Positions 1 through 9,597 of a DNA stretch of 64,000 nt are shown in pieces. The notes below the pieces were generated by a model. It did no database searches. It saw only the letters and a list, made by a program, of their open reading frames with translations, and was not told the origin of the DNA. Location of the stretch: contig JACKHM010000005.1 of the NCBI GenBank assembly GCA_020638995.1, positions 124,001 through 188,000 of the forward strand, in the 5' to 3' direction. Both the position numbers and the translations under genes were made by a program. Each line of letters opens with the position of its first letter. Position 1 is the stretch's first letter. The DNA comes from Planctomycetaceae bacterium. GTDB lineage: Bacteria; Planctomycetota; Planctomycetia; Pirellulales; Pirellulaceae.

Positions 1-1
1 C

Positions 2-2107
2 ATCGATGCCAATAGTGGTGTGTTCACCTGGACGCCGAGTGAGGCTCAAGGGCCGGGCACGTACAACATCACGGTGCGGGTGACCGACAACGGTACACCC
101 AACCTGGATGACTTCGAGACGATCGAAGTGACGGTAAGTGAAGTGAACGTGGCACCGGAGTTGGCTGCGATCGGCAACAAGTCGACCAACGAGGGCAACC
201 TGCTAACGTTCATGGCCAGTGCGACGGACGCCGATGCACCTGCCAACACGTTGACATTCAGCCTGGATGCGGGTGCTCCCAGCGGTGCGAGCATTGATGC
301 CAGTAGTGGTGTATTCACCTGGACGCCGAGTGAGGCTCAAGGGGCGGGCACGTACAACATCACGGTGCGGGTGACCGACAACGGTACACCCAACCTGGAT
401 GACTTCGAGACGATTGAGGTGACGGTGGGTGAAGTGAACGTGGCTCCCGAGCTGGCCTCGCTTGGGAACAAGTCGGTGAATGAAGGGAGCCTGCTGACGT
501 TCACCGCTTCAGCCACGGACGCGGATGTTCCGGCCAACACGCTGACGTTCAGCCTGGATGCGGGTGCTCCCAGCGGTGCGAGCATCGATGCCAATAGTGG
601 TGTATTCACGTGGACGCCGAGTGAGGCTCAAGGGGCGGGCACGTACAACATCACGGTACGGGTGACCGACAACGGTACACCCAACCTGAATGACTTCGAG
701 ACGATCGAGGTGACGGTCGGTGAAGTGAACGTGGCACCGGAGTTGGCTGCGATCGGGAACAAGTCGACCAACGAGGACAACCTGCTAACATTCATGGCCA
801 GTGCGACGGACGCCGATGCACCTGCCAACACGTTGACATTCAGCCTGGATGCGGGTGCTCCCAGCGGTGCGAGCATTGATGCCAGTAGTGGTGTATTCAC
901 GTGGACGCCGAGTGAGGCTCAAGGGGCGGGCACGTACAACATCACGGTGTGGGTGACCGACAACGGTACACCCAACCTGGATGACTTCGAGACGATCGAA
1001 GTGACGGTGGGTGAAGTGAACGTGGCTCCCGAGCTGGCCTCGCTTGGGAACAAGTCGGTGAATGAAGGGAGCCTGCTGACGTTCACCGCTTCAGCCACGG
1101 ACGCGGATGTTCCGGCCAACACGCTGACGTTCAGCCTGGATGCGGGTGCTCCCAGCGGTGCGAGCATCGATGCCAATAGTGGTGTGTTCACCTGGACGCC
1201 GAGTGAGGCTCAAGGGCCCGGCACGTACAACATCACGGTGCGGGTGACCGACAACGGTACACCCAACCTGGATGACTTCGAGACGATTGAGGTGACGGTG
1301 GGTGAAGTGAACGTGGCACCGGAGTTGGCTGCGATCGGCAACAAGTCGACCAACGAGGGCAACCTGCTAACGTTCATGGCCAGTGCGACGGACGCCGATG
1401 CACCTGCCAACACGTTGACATTCAGCCTGGATGCGGGTGCTCCCAGCGGTGCGAGCATTGATGCCAGTAGTGGTGTATTCACGTGGACGCCGAGTGAGGC
1501 TCAAGGGCCGGGCACGTACAACATCACGGTGCGGGTGACCGATGACGGGACGCCGAACCTTAACGACTTCGAGACGATCGAAGTGATGGTGGGTGACCTC
1601 CGGCCATGGCAATATTTTGTAGAACCGCGTGATGTAAATCGAGATGGATTCATCAGTCCACTTGATGCTTTGATTGTCATAAACGACATAAACTCTAAGG
1701 GACCAAGAGTTCTTGTTGGATTGCCGCAGGCTGGTTCGTTTTATATTGATGTAAACGGTGACGGCTCTGTCTCGCCAGTTGATGCATTGGTTGTGATCAA
1801 CCGAGTGAACGATCCTTCCCTGTCAGCGGAAGGTGAGGGGGCGGGCGTTGCACTACCACCCTTGAATCTTTTGTTGCCAGAACCGGTCAAATCCGCTGCG
1901 TCTGTGAGCAACATCCCTCCAGGAAATCCGTTCTCTCGTCAAGAAGTCTCGCCGTTGAGCCAGACTGTCTCACTTGCAACTGCACGTGAATCTAAGTTTT
2001 TGCGGACTAAAGACCAGAGCCACAATGCGGACTTGCTGGACCTGGAAGAAGTTTTGGACGTCATTGGTGAGGAAGTCGCGTCAGCCTTGTTTGAACACGT
2101 AAAGTAA
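2..2107 (+). CDS. Giant surface protein, C-terminal part: Ig/cadherin-like repeats plus dockerin-like tail (5' partial)
   Basis: The reading frame is open from base 2, so the gene starts upstream of the window. It encodes about five and a half copies of a 97-residue beta-sandwich repeat. Each copy has the segments VFTWTPSEAQG, TYNITVRVTDNGTPNL and ANTLTFSLDAGAPSGASID, typical of He_PIG/cadherin-like domains of secreted adhesion proteins. After the last repeat (about base 1594) come two Ca-binding-like loops, DVNRDGFISPLDALIVIND and DVNGDGSVSPVDALVVIN. These resemble the duplicated dockerin type I segment common at the C-terminus of giant planctomycete proteins. A low-complexity tail of about 100 residues ends at TAA. 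The likely role is cell-surface adhesion or matrix binding; the partner is unknown. The near-identity of the repeats at DNA level points to recent homogenisation. Confidence 0.85.
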   Translation: MDANSGVFTWTPSEAQGPGTYNITVRVTDNGTPNLDDFETIEVTVSEVNVAPELAAIGNKSTNEGNLLTFMASATDADAPANTLTFSLDAGAPSGASIDASSGVFTWTPSEAQGAGTYNITVRVTDNGTPNLDDFETIEVTVGEVNVAPELASLGNKSVNEGSLLTFTASATDADVPANTLTFSLDAGAPSGASIDANSGVFTWTPSEAQGAGTYNITVRVTDNGTPNLNDFETIEVTVGEVNVAPELAAIGNKSTNEDNLLTFMASATDADAPANTLTFSLDAGAPSGASIDASSGVFTWTPSEAQGAGTYNITVWVTDNGTPNLDDFETIEVTVGEVNVAPELASLGNKSVNEGSLLTFTASATDADVPANTLTFSLDAGAPSGASIDANSGVFTWTPSEAQGPGTYNITVRVTDNGTPNLDDFETIEVTVGEVNVAPELAAIGNKSTNEGNLLTFMASATDADAPANTLTFSLDAGAPSGASIDASSGVFTWTPSEAQGPGTYNITVRVTDDGTPNLNDFETIEVMVGDLRPWQYFVEPRDVNRDGFISPLDALIVINDINSKGPRVLVGLPQAGSFYIDVNGDGSVSPVDALVVINRVNDPSLSAEGEGAGVALPPLNLLLPEPVKSAASVSNIPPGNPFSRQEVSPLSQTVSLATARESKFLRTKDQSHNADLLDLEEVLDVIGEEVASALFEHVK
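20..1600 (+). repeat. Tandem 291-bp repeat with 582-bp A/B higher-order period
   Basis: The segment coding for VFTWTPSEAQG recurs at bases 20, 311, 602, 893, 1184 and 1475, an exact 291-bp period. Linkers alternate in type: A (AAIGNKSTNEGNLLTFMAS) in units 1, 3 and 5, and B (ASLGNKSVNEGSLLTFTAS) in units 2 and 4. The true duplication unit is therefore 582 bp. Copies differ by only a few bases. The array may be collapsed or truncated by assembly upstream. Confidence 0.9.
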
Positions 2108-3041
2108 CGGATCGTTGACGCCCTTGCTGGGGATCACAGATTTCTCAATGTGTGACAAAAAGTAATGCGGAGCCAACTGAGGACAGAATTGACAACCTCA
2201 ACAATTTCACAATGCGACTGAAGCACGAGCGAACCATTCGGTCTCAGCTACTGTTATTAGTGCGGGACAGATTCTTCTCTTACGCGATGTAGTACTCGGC
2301 GAATCTGCCGGAGATTGTCACCGCTGGGTCTAAATCACCGTCCACTTGCGCACGTCGGTCTGTGAGCCCCACTATTATCAATCGGTAACATTCGACGCCT
2401 CGGTCGAAAAGATGCGTTTGGCATAATTCCTTGCGCGCATCGGTGTCCCGTCAGTCGCCCGTCCTGAGCGCGCAAGCGTCATGACCGAAATGCCCGAGGT
2501 CTTAAACACCTGAGTTAGAAATGCAAACGACGTTGCGCACTTCGGACGAACCGACCTGTGTCACGAACTCTCACGTCGCCAACCTGCCTCGGCCACATCG
2601 ACCGGAGTCGGATAGCGTATTTTCGTCGTTGCCAGTTTCGCAACGGGGAGAAGTCGCTCTGGAGTCGCTGAGGTTTGGAATGCGACTGAGGAGGGAATAG
2701 CGTGGCGGCGATTTGTTCGCGAAAGCCTGTTCGCAGTCGACCAGCGGCGGTGTGATCTCTGGTGATCTTGCGACCGTGAACACGCTCCACTTCCATTCAT
2801 GAACACTACTCGTTGCATTCTCGATCGCGATAGATGGCCTGCCAGCCGTTGGTGCCGATGCGCGGATTGATCCGGTGCGAGGCGGGCGTTGATGCAGAAG
2901 GCCCGCCGAGGCGAGATGCTCACCGATGCACTGCCAGTGAAGCGTTGAATTCACCGACGCGCCGCAGAGCTGACAACTGCATTGTCGTATCTAAATCGCG
3001 ACAGATGGAGATGCGTTAGGCCACGCTGTATACTTCTGCCC
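2108..3041. other. Long intergenic region, no supported gene
   Basis: About 930 bases separate the surface protein from the sigma factor. Several short overlapping frames are open on the minus strand between 2515 and 2954, in all three frames at once, which suggests base composition rather than coding. None has a recognisable motif or a convincing ribosome binding site. I see no RNA gene, transposase remnant or clear repeat. The promoter of the sigma factor should lie at the right end but cannot be assigned. Confidence 0.5.
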
Positions 3042-3611
3042 ATGGCGGAAGTGACCCAAATCTTATCACGCATTGAGCACGGCGATCCGGAAGCAGCCGA
3101 CAAACTGCTGCCTCTGGTCTACGACGAGCTGCGCAAACTGGCTGCGGCCAGATTGGCTAACGAGAAAGCGGGGCAAACGCTGCAGGCGACGGCGCTCGTG
3201 CATGATGCCTACATTCGTCTGGTCGATGTGAAGCAGGCACAGCAGTGGGATTCGCGCGGCCATTTCTTTGCCGCGGCCGCCGAGGCGATGCGGCGAATTC
3301 TGGTAGATCGTGCCATTCGAAAAAAGTCGCTGAAGCGCGGAGGAGATCGCAACAGGCTCGATATGGCCGATGTCGAACCCGCTGTACCGCCGCCCAAGGA
3401 CGATATTTTGGCCCTCAATGAGGCGCTCGATCAACTTGCAGAGTTGCAGTCTCAAACCGCCGAACTCGTGAAACTTCGTTACTTTGCTGGGTTGACCAAT
3501 AAACAGGCGGCAGAATTGCTGAAAATCTCGCCGCGCAAGGCCGATTCGCTGTGGGCTTATGCCAAGGTCTGGCTACACGATCGCATCGTCGGCGAGAAGT
3601 CCACGGGATAG
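3042..3611 (+). CDS. ECF-type RNA polymerase sigma factor (TIGR02999-like, planctomycete ECF)
   Basis: This 189-residue protein has a sigma region 2 at about residues 5-95 (LVYDELRKLAAARLANE, the ALVHDAYIRLVD segment and RGHFFAAAAEAMRRILVDRA). A region 4 helix-turn-helix lies at about residues 125-180 (AELVKLRYFAGLTNKQAAELL, then ISPRKADSLWAYAKVWLHD). The pattern matches the planctomycete-expanded ECF family. I chose the ATG at 3042 because the family begins with MAEVTQIL-like sequence; an in-frame ATG at 2982 would add 20 unrelated residues. The gene lies 103 bp upstream of a Ser/Thr kinase, the classic ECF-STK pairing, so its activity is probably controlled by that kinase. No anti-sigma factor is present. 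Confidence 0.93.
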   Translation: MAEVTQILSRIEHGDPEAADKLLPLVYDELRKLAAARLANEKAGQTLQATALVHDAYIRLVDVKQAQQWDSRGHFFAAAAEAMRRILVDRAIRKKSLKRGGDRNRLDMADVEPAVPPPKDDILALNEALDQLAELQSQTAELVKLRYFAGLTNKQAAELLKISPRKADSLWAYAKVWLHDRIVGEKSTG

Positions 3612-3714
3612 CCGATGGGCAAGATTTGAAAAATTCCAAGATTCCTCTGCGCAAATCGAGGCCAGATTCTGCATTGACAGATAACAGGATTTAATCATCG
3701 AGCGGAGTCTACTT

Positions 3715-6700
3715 ATGAACGAGCAAGATATTTTCATCGCCGCGATGGATCGGGAGGATCCGGCGGAGCGTCAGCAGTTTCTCGACGAGGCCTGTGCGGG
3801 AGACGTTCCGCTCCGGATGCGGGTGGAACACCTGATCCAGCAGTCGGGAAGTGTCGGCAGTTTTTTGGAGCATCCACCGGTAGCGGCGGATGACGATGCC
3901 TGGCGTGGGTTCGACGCAACGATTGTGCATAGCAACGGTTCCACCTGCGACGACGAAGATGACTTGTTATCCTCGGAACAACTAGACATGACACAGAATC
4001 CGCACGATTCAAACTACGAAATTCCTTTGGGTTATCTCCAACCGGCGACCCGCGAGGATTCGCTCGGTCGGCTGGGCCATTACGATGTCTTGAACGTCGT
4101 TGGCAAAGGGGCCTTCGGCACAGTACTGCGGGCCTTCGACACCAAGCTGGAGCGGATCGTCGCGATCAAAGTGCTGGCCCTGGAAATGGCCTCCATGTCG
4201 CCGGCCCGCAAGCGGTTCCTCCGCGAAGCCCGCACTTCGGCGCAGATCCGTCACGAAAACATCGTTGGAATTCACTCGGTCGAAGAAGAGCCGATCCCAT
4301 ATCTAGTGATGGAGTACATTCCCGGCAAGACACTGCAGCAGCAGCTAGAAGAGCATGGTCCGTTGGACCTGCTTAGTGTGCTGCGATTGGGCAAGCAGAT
4401 CGCGGACGGTTTGGCGGCAGCACATGCGCAGGATCTGATTCATCGCGACATCAAGCCAGGAAACATTCTGCTCGAAGGCGGCATGGAGGAGCGGATCAAG
4501 ATCACCGACTTCGGCTTGGCTCGCACGGCTGACGACGCCAGCATGACTCAGTCGGGCATGATCGCCGGGACGCCGATGTACATGGCCCCGGAACAGGCTC
4601 ACGGCCGCAAACTCGACCAGCGGGCTGACCTGTTCAGCTTCGGCAGCGTTCTCTATCAGATGGTCAGTGGTCGTCCGCCGTTTCGAGCCTCGAACACGGT
4701 TGCCGTGTTGAAGCGAGTTGTCGAAGACACGCCCCGTCCGATTCAGGAGATCATTCCCGAAGTGCCGGACTGGATGTGCGAACTGATCGGCCATCTCCAT
4801 GCCAAGAATCCGGACGAGCGATATCAATCCGCCCGGGAAGTCAGCGAGCTGCTGGCCTATTGCGCTAAGGAATTGGAAGCCGGCCGAGTACCACAGATTC
4901 CGAATCCGTCCAAAGCAGGTCAAGAACACGAAGCGGAATCGGTTGCCATCGCGACGACTCAGCGCGAGCCGTCGCGCCAACACTCTCGCCGGACCAAGGT
5001 CGCTGTGGCGGCTATCGCGTTGTTGGTGCTCTTGGGTATCACCGAAATGACGGGAGTAACGCAACTGGCCTCCACCATTATCCGGCTGACAACCGGTTCC
5101 GGCACGCTGGTGATCGAAACCGACGACCCCGACGTGACGATCGCGATCAATGGCGAGGCAGTCACGATTCGCGGCGGCGGGATCGACGAACTAACTCTGC
5201 GTCCTGGACAGTACCGAGTTGAGACGATCAAGGATGGTGAGACTGTTCAACAGGAACTGGTCTCGATTACCCGTGGTGGCCGATCGACCATACGCATAAC
5301 TTTGGAATCTTCACCTGTAGCCGCTACGGTCGAGGGAATCGACCTGATTCAGCTGCTCGACCCGGCACGGGATTTTCGTGATGACCGTCTGAAGATTCAG
5401 GACGGCAAGTTGATTACGCCGCAGTTCAAGAATCCAGGTGCGATTGGGATGATTCCTTACGGGCCAGTTCCTGACGAGTACGACATTCAGCTCCGGTTGC
5501 AGCGATTGTCGAATCATTTTGCCGGTTTCAATTTTGGAATCGTGGTCGGCGGTCGTCAGGTGTGTGTCGGAATGGACTCCGGCATGAAAGAGAAGGTCTG
5601 GGGCCTCGACTTCCTTGATGGGAAAGCTGCTCACCGTTCGGAGAACCCGACTCGCAACGAAGGGCGGAAGTTGATTGTCGGAAAGACCAGCGACGTCACG
5701 ATCCAGGTCAGGAAGAACCACGTCACGGCAAGTTGTGACGGCGAGCAACTGATCGACTGGACCGGCGATCCCGAACGACTCAGCGTCTATTCCGGCTTCG
5801 AGGTGACTGACTCAGGCTCGCTGTTCTTCGTGGCGCAGGCCGATTTCATTGTCCACAGCATGACGCTGATTCCACGTAGTGAATCTGCGTCAGTTGAAGA
5901 CCGTAGCGCAACTGTTGCCGCCCCGCCGCAGGCGAAGGCTCCGTTCGCTGAGGGAGAAGCAAAGCGTCTTCAGCAGGCATGGGCCGACTACCTCGGCGTG
6001 CCGGTCGAAAAGGAAATCGTGCTCGGCCAGGACAAAGACGGCAAAGACGTCACGCTGACGATGGTGCTCATTCCACCGGGCGAGTTCATGATCGGGGCAA
6101 CCGACGAGGAACAAGGAAAGTGGCTGTCCGTGGCGAAAGCTGCGAATCCGAATGCCAGCGATGACAAGTTTACCACGATCTACATGGAAGACCAGCGCTT
6201 CGTAAGGATCACAAAGCCATTCTGGATTGCCAGGACGGAATTCACCAAGGAACAATTTCGTCGGTTTGTGGAGGGCAGTGGTGGATACAGGACGGACGCT
6301 GAGACCAATGGAATAGGTGGTTTCAGGTACAGTTACTCGACCCGTTCCGTCCTGCGCGAACCAGAACTCAACTGGGACAACTGGGATAAGGTGGAGAACG
6401 TCGGCCACGATCAAAATCCCGTTGTGAATGTTTCCTGGAACGACGCGGCCAAGTGCTGTGAGTGGCTTTCGAGCCAGTACCCCGACAAGGTGTTTTCTCT
6501 GCCGACGGAAGCACAGTGGGAATTCGCGTGCCGGGCCGGCACAAAGAACTCGTTGTATGACTGCGAAACCAGCGAACAGCTTCGCGAATACGCGCAGTTC
6601 GGTGACGAAGTCCACTTCATACAACGCTGCGGACAACTCAGGCCAAACGCCTTCGGCTTGTATGACACGCTTGGTAACGTGACGGAATGGTGCGCGAACT

Positions 6701-8598
6701 GGCTTGGTGGATACGCACAATCACCGACAGACGATCCAGCTGGCCCCGCAGTACCCGGCAAGTATGTCATGAAAGCCTTTCGCGGCGGCAACTTTACGCA
6801 TCCCATCTGGAGAGTCCGCTCGTCCAAACGCGACTTCGACACGCCCGACAACTGCTTCTTCGACCGCGGCTTCCGCGTCGCGGCGACGATCACAAAAGAT
6901 GCCATACCTGCCCGACTCACAGCCACCTCAGCACCATCGACAGGCAACCATGCGCTTTCATTTGATGGCAAGTCTTACGTGGAGACTCCGGTCCATCTTG
7001 AGACGGATGGTCCCTTCACCATCGAAGCCTGGGTCACTCCCAATCGCTGGGTAGGTTCGATACTCTGCAGCGTGATCTGTAACGCGGAACAATCCGGAGC
7101 TTCCCTTGAACTCGGCAACTTAGATCGGACTGAGTGGAGATTCTCGGTCCACGATCAAAACGGGTATCAGAAAGCGAAATCAAGCGACAGTCCCGAACGC
7201 GGTCAGCAAATTCACCTGGCGGGCGTCTTTGACGGGACGAATGCGAGGCTGTTTGTGAATGGCGAGCTGATGAATGAGCAGCCCAGCCTGGAATTGCCGC
7301 TGGTACCGTCAAAGCTGCCACTCATGATCGGTGCCAACCCGCAAGTTGGTCCGAAGCCGCCGGCCCACAACTTCGATGGCATCATTGACGAAGTCCGCTT
7401 GTCGGATGCAGCCCGCTATTCCGACAGTTTCACTCCAGCAGCACACTTCGAAGCCGACGAACACACTCTCGCACTGTATCACTTTGACGAGGGCACGGGA
7501 GACGTCCTCAAAGATTCTTCCGCCAATGGGCATCACGGGAGGATTGTCGGTGCGACGTGGGTGAAAGTCGGTGACGCAATACCGCATACCACCGCCCACA
7601 AGTGGCCCGCCGATGCCCCGCCACCGGCGATCGCGCCGTTCGATGCCGCGCAAGCGAAGAAGCATCAAGAAGTGTGGGCGAAGTACCTTGGCGTTCCGGT
7701 CGAGTACACAAACTCCCTCGGGATGAAGTTCCGCCTCATTCCGCCGGGCGAGTTCCTGATGGGCAGCACGTCCGAGGAAATCTCCCGCGCGGTGGATGAG
7801 GTCCGCCACGACCACTGGAAGGAACATGTCCGCAGCGAAGCGCCGCAGCATCGCGTCATGCTGACGCGTCCATTCTACCTCGGCACGACGGAAGTCACGC
7901 AGGCCGATTTCTTGCGAATGATGGACCGCAACCCGTCGTACTTCACGAAGACCGGTGAACAAAAAGACCTCGCCGACAAGGTGGGCGGAATCGACACGGC
8001 GCGGCATCCGGTCGAGGGAGTCTACTGGACCGACGCGGCTGACTTCTGTGCAAAGCTGGCCGACCAGGAGAGCCTCGCGCCGTATTACGGCCGCTCGGTT
8101 GAGACGATCACGGTCCTCGGGGGTGACGGCTACCGGCTGCCGAGCGAGGCCGAATGGGAGTTCGCCTGTCGGGCCGGCACGGCGACCCGCCACTGGACCG
8201 GCAACCGCGACGACGACCTGACGCCCGCCGGCTGGTCTAAACTGAACTCCGACGGTCGCACGCATGCAGTGGGGGAACTGAACGCCAATCCGTTCGGCCT
8301 GTTCGACATCCATGGCAACGTGTGGGAATGGGTGCAGGACTTGTGGGTAGCGCAGGCGTACGAGCCGTTCCGGGCGCAACCGGCGATCGACCCGACCGGT
8401 TCTCCCGGGATCGGCTGGCACCAGGGGTTCCGCGGCGGCTGCTGGGCGGACGACCCGGTCCTGTGCCGGTCTGCCTACCGTGAGGCGTTTCCCGAAAATG
8501 ACAAGCCGTTCCGCGACCAACTCATTGGGTTCCGCATCGCGCTGTCGGTTGATGCCGTGCGGCAGACGCTGAAAGTCGATGGGCCGGCAGTTCAATAG
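3715..8598 (+). CDS. Transmembrane Ser/Thr protein kinase with two FGE-sulfatase modules and a LamG module
   Basis: This is a 1627-residue signalling protein. Residues 1-60 hold the acidic N-terminal segment usual in planctomycete kinases. The kinase domain (about 122-385) has the Gly loop GKGAFGTV, the VAIK lysine near 152, HRDIKPGN (243-250), DFG (265-267) and APE (291-293), so it should be active. One membrane helix follows (about 430-448), then a PEGA-like beta segment (about 465-540) and a DUF1080/concanavalin-like segment (about 545-725). FGE-sulfatase module 1 spans about 783-1056, a LamG domain about 1081-1282 and FGE-sulfatase module 2 about 1337-1606. Each FGE module is preceded by an AKKHQEVWAKYLGVPVE-like linker. 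The outer modules probably sense or bind a ligand; FGE-type catalysis is not implied. Its likely partner is the ECF sigma factor upstream. Confidence 0.93.
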   Translation: MNEQDIFIAAMDREDPAERQQFLDEACAGDVPLRMRVEHLIQQSGSVGSFLEHPPVAADDDAWRGFDATIVHSNGSTCDDEDDLLSSEQLDMTQNPHDSNYEIPLGYLQPATREDSLGRLGHYDVLNVVGKGAFGTVLRAFDTKLERIVAIKVLALEMASMSPARKRFLREARTSAQIRHENIVGIHSVEEEPIPYLVMEYIPGKTLQQQLEEHGPLDLLSVLRLGKQIADGLAAAHAQDLIHRDIKPGNILLEGGMEERIKITDFGLARTADDASMTQSGMIAGTPMYMAPEQAHGRKLDQRADLFSFGSVLYQMVSGRPPFRASNTVAVLKRVVEDTPRPIQEIIPEVPDWMCELIGHLHAKNPDERYQSAREVSELLAYCAKELEAGRVPQIPNPSKAGQEHEAESVAIATTQREPSRQHSRRTKVAVAAIALLVLLGITEMTGVTQLASTIIRLTTGSGTLVIETDDPDVTIAINGEAVTIRGGGIDELTLRPGQYRVETIKDGETVQQELVSITRGGRSTIRITLESSPVAATVEGIDLIQLLDPARDFRDDRLKIQDGKLITPQFKNPGAIGMIPYGPVPDEYDIQLRLQRLSNHFAGFNFGIVVGGRQVCVGMDSGMKEKVWGLDFLDGKAAHRSENPTRNEGRKLIVGKTSDVTIQVRKNHVTASCDGEQLIDWTGDPERLSVYSGFEVTDSGSLFFVAQADFIVHSMTLIPRSESASVEDRSATVAAPPQAKAPFAEGEAKRLQQAWADYLGVPVEKEIVLGQDKDGKDVTLTMVLIPPGEFMIGATDEEQGKWLSVAKAANPNASDDKFTTIYMEDQRFVRITKPFWIARTEFTKEQFRRFVEGSGGYRTDAETNGIGGFRYSYSTRSVLREPELNWDNWDKVENVGHDQNPVVNVSWNDAAKCCEWLSSQYPDKVFSLPTEAQWEFACRAGTKNSLYDCETSEQLREYAQFGDEVHFIQRCGQLRPNAFGLYDTLGNVTEWCANWLGGYAQSPTDDPAGPAVPGKYVMKAFRGGNFTHPIWRVRSSKRDFDTPDNCFFDRGFRVAATITKDAIPARLTATSAPSTGNHALSFDGKSYVETPVHLETDGPFTIEAWVTPNRWVGSILCSVICNAEQSGASLELGNLDRTEWRFSVHDQNGYQKAKSSDSPERGQQIHLAGVFDGTNARLFVNGELMNEQPSLELPLVPSKLPLMIGANPQVGPKPPAHNFDGIIDEVRLSDAARYSDSFTPAAHFEADEHTLALYHFDEGTGDVLKDSSANGHHGRIVGATWVKVGDAIPHTTAHKWPADAPPPAIAPFDAAQAKKHQEVWAKYLGVPVEYTNSLGMKFRLIPPGEFLMGSTSEEISRAVDEVRHDHWKEHVRSEAPQHRVMLTRPFYLGTTEVTQADFLRMMDRNPSYFTKTGEQKDLADKVGGIDTARHPVEGVYWTDAADFCAKLADQESLAPYYGRSVETITVLGGDGYRLPSEAEWEFACRAGTATRHWTGNRDDDLTPAGWSKLNSDGRTHAVGELNANPFGLFDIHGNVWEWVQDLWVAQAYEPFRAQPAIDPTGSPGIGWHQGFRGGCWADDPVLCRSAYREAFPENDKPFRDQLIGFRIALSVDAVRQTLKVDGPAVQ

Positions 8599-8631
8599 AG
8601 AGGGGCGTTGGGAAGTTTGGATGCGAAGTCG

Positions 8632-8981
8632 GCGCGGCTCGGCTGGCCCGCCGCCAGCGATTGCGCCGTTTGATGCCGCGTAAGCGAAGAAGCATCAAGA
8701 AGCGTGGGCGAAGTACGTCGGCGTGCCGATCGAGTACGAAAACTCCATCGGCATGAAGTTCCGCCTCGTCCCGCCGGGTGAGTTCATGATGGGCAGTACG
8801 CCGGAAGAATTGAATCACCGTGGCACTGTCAGTCGACACCGTCAAGGAACGACTGACGGCCCCTGCGGCAGCGGCAACCTCCAATGTCTCAATCACAGCT
8901 GCCGACGTCGCACAACCGTCAGTTGCCCCGAACCCAGCGGAAAATCCTGACGCCGCAGAGCAACCGCCGACCGACAAGTGA
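8632..8981 (+). pseudogene. Decayed FGE-sulfatase module with internal deletion
   Basis: Just after the kinase stop the DNA again encodes PPAIAPFDAA, a stop, then AKKHQEAWAKYVGVPIEY and GMKFRLVPPGEFMMGSTPEE. This is the same linker and FGE start as in the kinase at about 7620-7780. The CAA codon of the intact copy is a TAA stop here (8681-8683). At about 8811 the sequence jumps, in another frame, to ITVALSVDTVKERLTAPAAA. That resembles the end of the kinase (RIALSVDAVRQTLK) and runs to a TGA at 8979. Nearly the whole FGE core is missing. It is a dead relic of a third FGE module or of a paralogous kinase C-terminus. Confidence 0.8.
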
Positions 8982-9235
8982 GGGCATGGATACAAACTGG
9001 CACTGTGGCGCGAAAATGTATCCAGCCTGTTTGCCGACGCATGGAGCCGCGCGACTTCGCGAGATAGAATCCGCGACATTAAGCAACCGCACGGAACAGC
9101 TTTTTGCGTTTCGTTGATGATCGTCGTCCGACGACGTTTATTTGCTCGTCGAATATGCAGTAACTGCGATCGACAAATCTAAGGCTACACTACCGAGAAG
9201 TAAGTATCCAAAAATCATGGACCGTATGACCGCAG

Positions 9236-9597
9236 ATGGCGATTTTGTTCCTGGCGACCTCAACAGGGCTTTCACAGGAAGGGCCGCGTGTGTCGTACTA
9301 TAAGAACGGCGGAATCCATCTATATGCGCTCGGTATGCCGGAGACGAAATCGATCACCAGCGGACATTGGGACTTCAAGCCGTCGTGGTCGAAGTCGGGG
9401 GACATGCTGGTGTTCTTCCGGCGGCTGAAGAATAACCCAGATGTGAACAAGTGGGTGACGCGATGTGCATCATCCACGCCGACGGCACGGGCTTCCATCA
9501 GCTTTCCGATGGAACCTACACCGACTTCAATCCCACCTGGATCTGCGACGGCAAGTGTACGAATCGGGAAGAAGTCGTTTCGAGACAGGTTCCCTAG
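9236..9597 (+). pseudogene. Truncated, frameshifted PD40/TolB-like propeller protein
   Basis: A signal-peptide-like start (MAILFLATSTGLSQ) leads into GPRVSYYKNGGIHLYALG and WSKSGDMLVFFRRLK, typical of WD40-like PD40 (TolB) exported proteins. Near base 9451 the frame is lost. The homologous continuation (CIIHADGTGFHQLSDGTYTD, then FNPTWICDGK) lies in the next frame and stops at 9595-9597. The remaining blades are absent, so the gene is broken and about 120 codons remain. The open frame that runs on to 9853 is a nonsense extension. Confidence 0.65.

Noticed and set aside
46..1482. Series of 90-residue minus-strand open frames at a 291-bp spacing
   Set aside because: They mirror the coding repeat on the plus strand; the plus-strand protein has recognised domains and the minus frames have none.
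20..1600. CRISPR array
   Set aside because: The repeats are 291 bp, contiguous and in frame, with no spacers.
2515..2954. Overlapping minus-strand frames in the first intergenic region
   Set aside because: All three frames are open together and none resembles a known protein; composition is the simpler explanation.
5890..6720. 276-residue minus-strand open frame inside the kinase gene
   Set aside because: It lies opposite the first FGE module and has no recognisable motif or ribosome binding site.
7309..8595. 428-residue minus-strand open frame inside the kinase gene
   Set aside because: It is opposite the well-supported FGE and LamG modules, is rich in Arg and shows no domain; a shadow of high-GC coding sequence.
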